From Acidobacteriota bacterium (GTDB lineage Bacteria > Actinomycetota > Acidimicrobiia > Acidimicrobiales > UBA8190): a stretch of 6,457 bases of DNA. The notes beneath the pieces were generated by a model. The model saw only the letters and a list, made by a program, of their open reading frames with translations. It had not been told where the DNA came from and did not search any database. The translations under genes and the position numbers were made by a program. The stretch covers positions 1 to 6,457 of the forward strand of contig JAGWNV010000152.1 in NCBI GenBank assembly GCA_028872975.1, given 5' to 3'. Positions 6,261-6,457 of this stretch are shown piece by piece (the first letter of the stretch is position 1; each line of letters begins with the position of its first letter).

Positions 6261-6457
6261 ATGACGGCGCCCCTTTCCCCTCCGGACCGAGGTCTCCCCC
6301 CAGGCGCTCCGCCCGCCTCCTGGCCTGCGCGTCGACGTCCGTCGCGCTCGTCGCCGCCGTCACCTTCACCGTCGACCAGGCCGCCGCTGCCCCCGGCGGC
6401 GGAGCCGGATCGGCGGCCACCACCACGGTGCCCGCCTCCGACACGAGCCCCCAGCCG
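6261..6457 (+). CDS. N-terminus of a predicted secreted protein, partial, start and frame uncertain
   Basis: From 6302 to the window end one frame reads like a classic signal peptide: basic RRSAR, then a hydrophobic core (LLACASTSVALVAAV and following), then an AAAA-P site fitting signal peptidase cleavage, then a Gly/Ala/Thr/Pro-rich mature start (GGGAGSAATTTVPAS). From 6302 through the hydrophobic core every codon ends in G or C. A stop at 6254-6256 precedes this frame, and no ATG, GTG or TTG lies between it and the signal peptide. ATG 6261 is in another frame and reads MTAPLSPPDRGLPP up to the C run at 6296-6301; a -1 slip, or one C missing from the sequence, would join it smoothly to RRSAR. 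A start at GTG 6428 would discard the signal peptide. The product is unknown because only the leader is visible. Confidence 0.5.
   Translation, partial: MTAPLSPPDRGLPPGAPPASWPARRRPSRSSPPSPSPSTRPPLPPAAEPDRRPPPRCPPPTRAPS

Noticed and set aside
4204..6444. Open frame of 746 codons on the minus strand overlapping the DUF2142 gene in another frame
   Set aside because: It has Arg/Gly/Pro-rich shadow composition and covers the divergent intergenic region and the antisense of the signal peptide.

Overview
This window is very GC-rich, and nearly every codon in its genes ends in G or C. Together with an ImuB-DnaE2 mutasome pair, whose protein motifs match the actinobacterial forms, this points to a high-GC actinomycete. 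Acidimicrobiia or a relative is my guess; no rRNA or other phylogenetic marker is present to prove it.

Layout. Positions 1-638 (+) hold the 3' end of imuB, an inactive Y-family polymerase-like adaptor, including its likely beta-clamp-binding motif. It overlaps dnaE2 (598-3837, +), a complete C-family error-prone polymerase. After a 126-base gap come two small cysteine-rich genes on the same strand, 3964-4152 and 4294-4530. They encode related proteins of 62 and 78 residues, with a shared spacing of Cys and His residues that looks metal-binding. I do not recognise the family. A DUF2142-type multi-pass membrane protein runs the other way (6116-4383, -), and its last 48 codons overlap the second small gene tail to tail. 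At the right edge (from about 6261, +) a divergent gene begins with a clear signal peptide. No ordinary start codon lies in the same frame, so a slip or sequence error in a run of six C is possible. No RNA gene, mobile element or CRISPR array was seen.

How the genes fit together. ImuB and DnaE2 act together in damage-induced, error-prone translesion synthesis, with ImuB tethering the polymerase to the sliding clamp. The overlapping genes imply translational coupling. The usual third partner, ImuA', would lie upstream of the window. The two small Cys-rich genes follow dnaE2 on the same strand, but the gap and a separate possible promoter leave open whether they belong to the damage response. 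The DUF2142 protein and the secreted protein at the edge are probably cell-envelope functions unrelated to DNA repair.

The least explained part is the pair of duplicated Cys-rich mini-proteins. Next in interest are the unusual start region of dnaE2, the Asp-to-Asn change in the DnaE2 PHP metal site, and the frame problem at the right edge.
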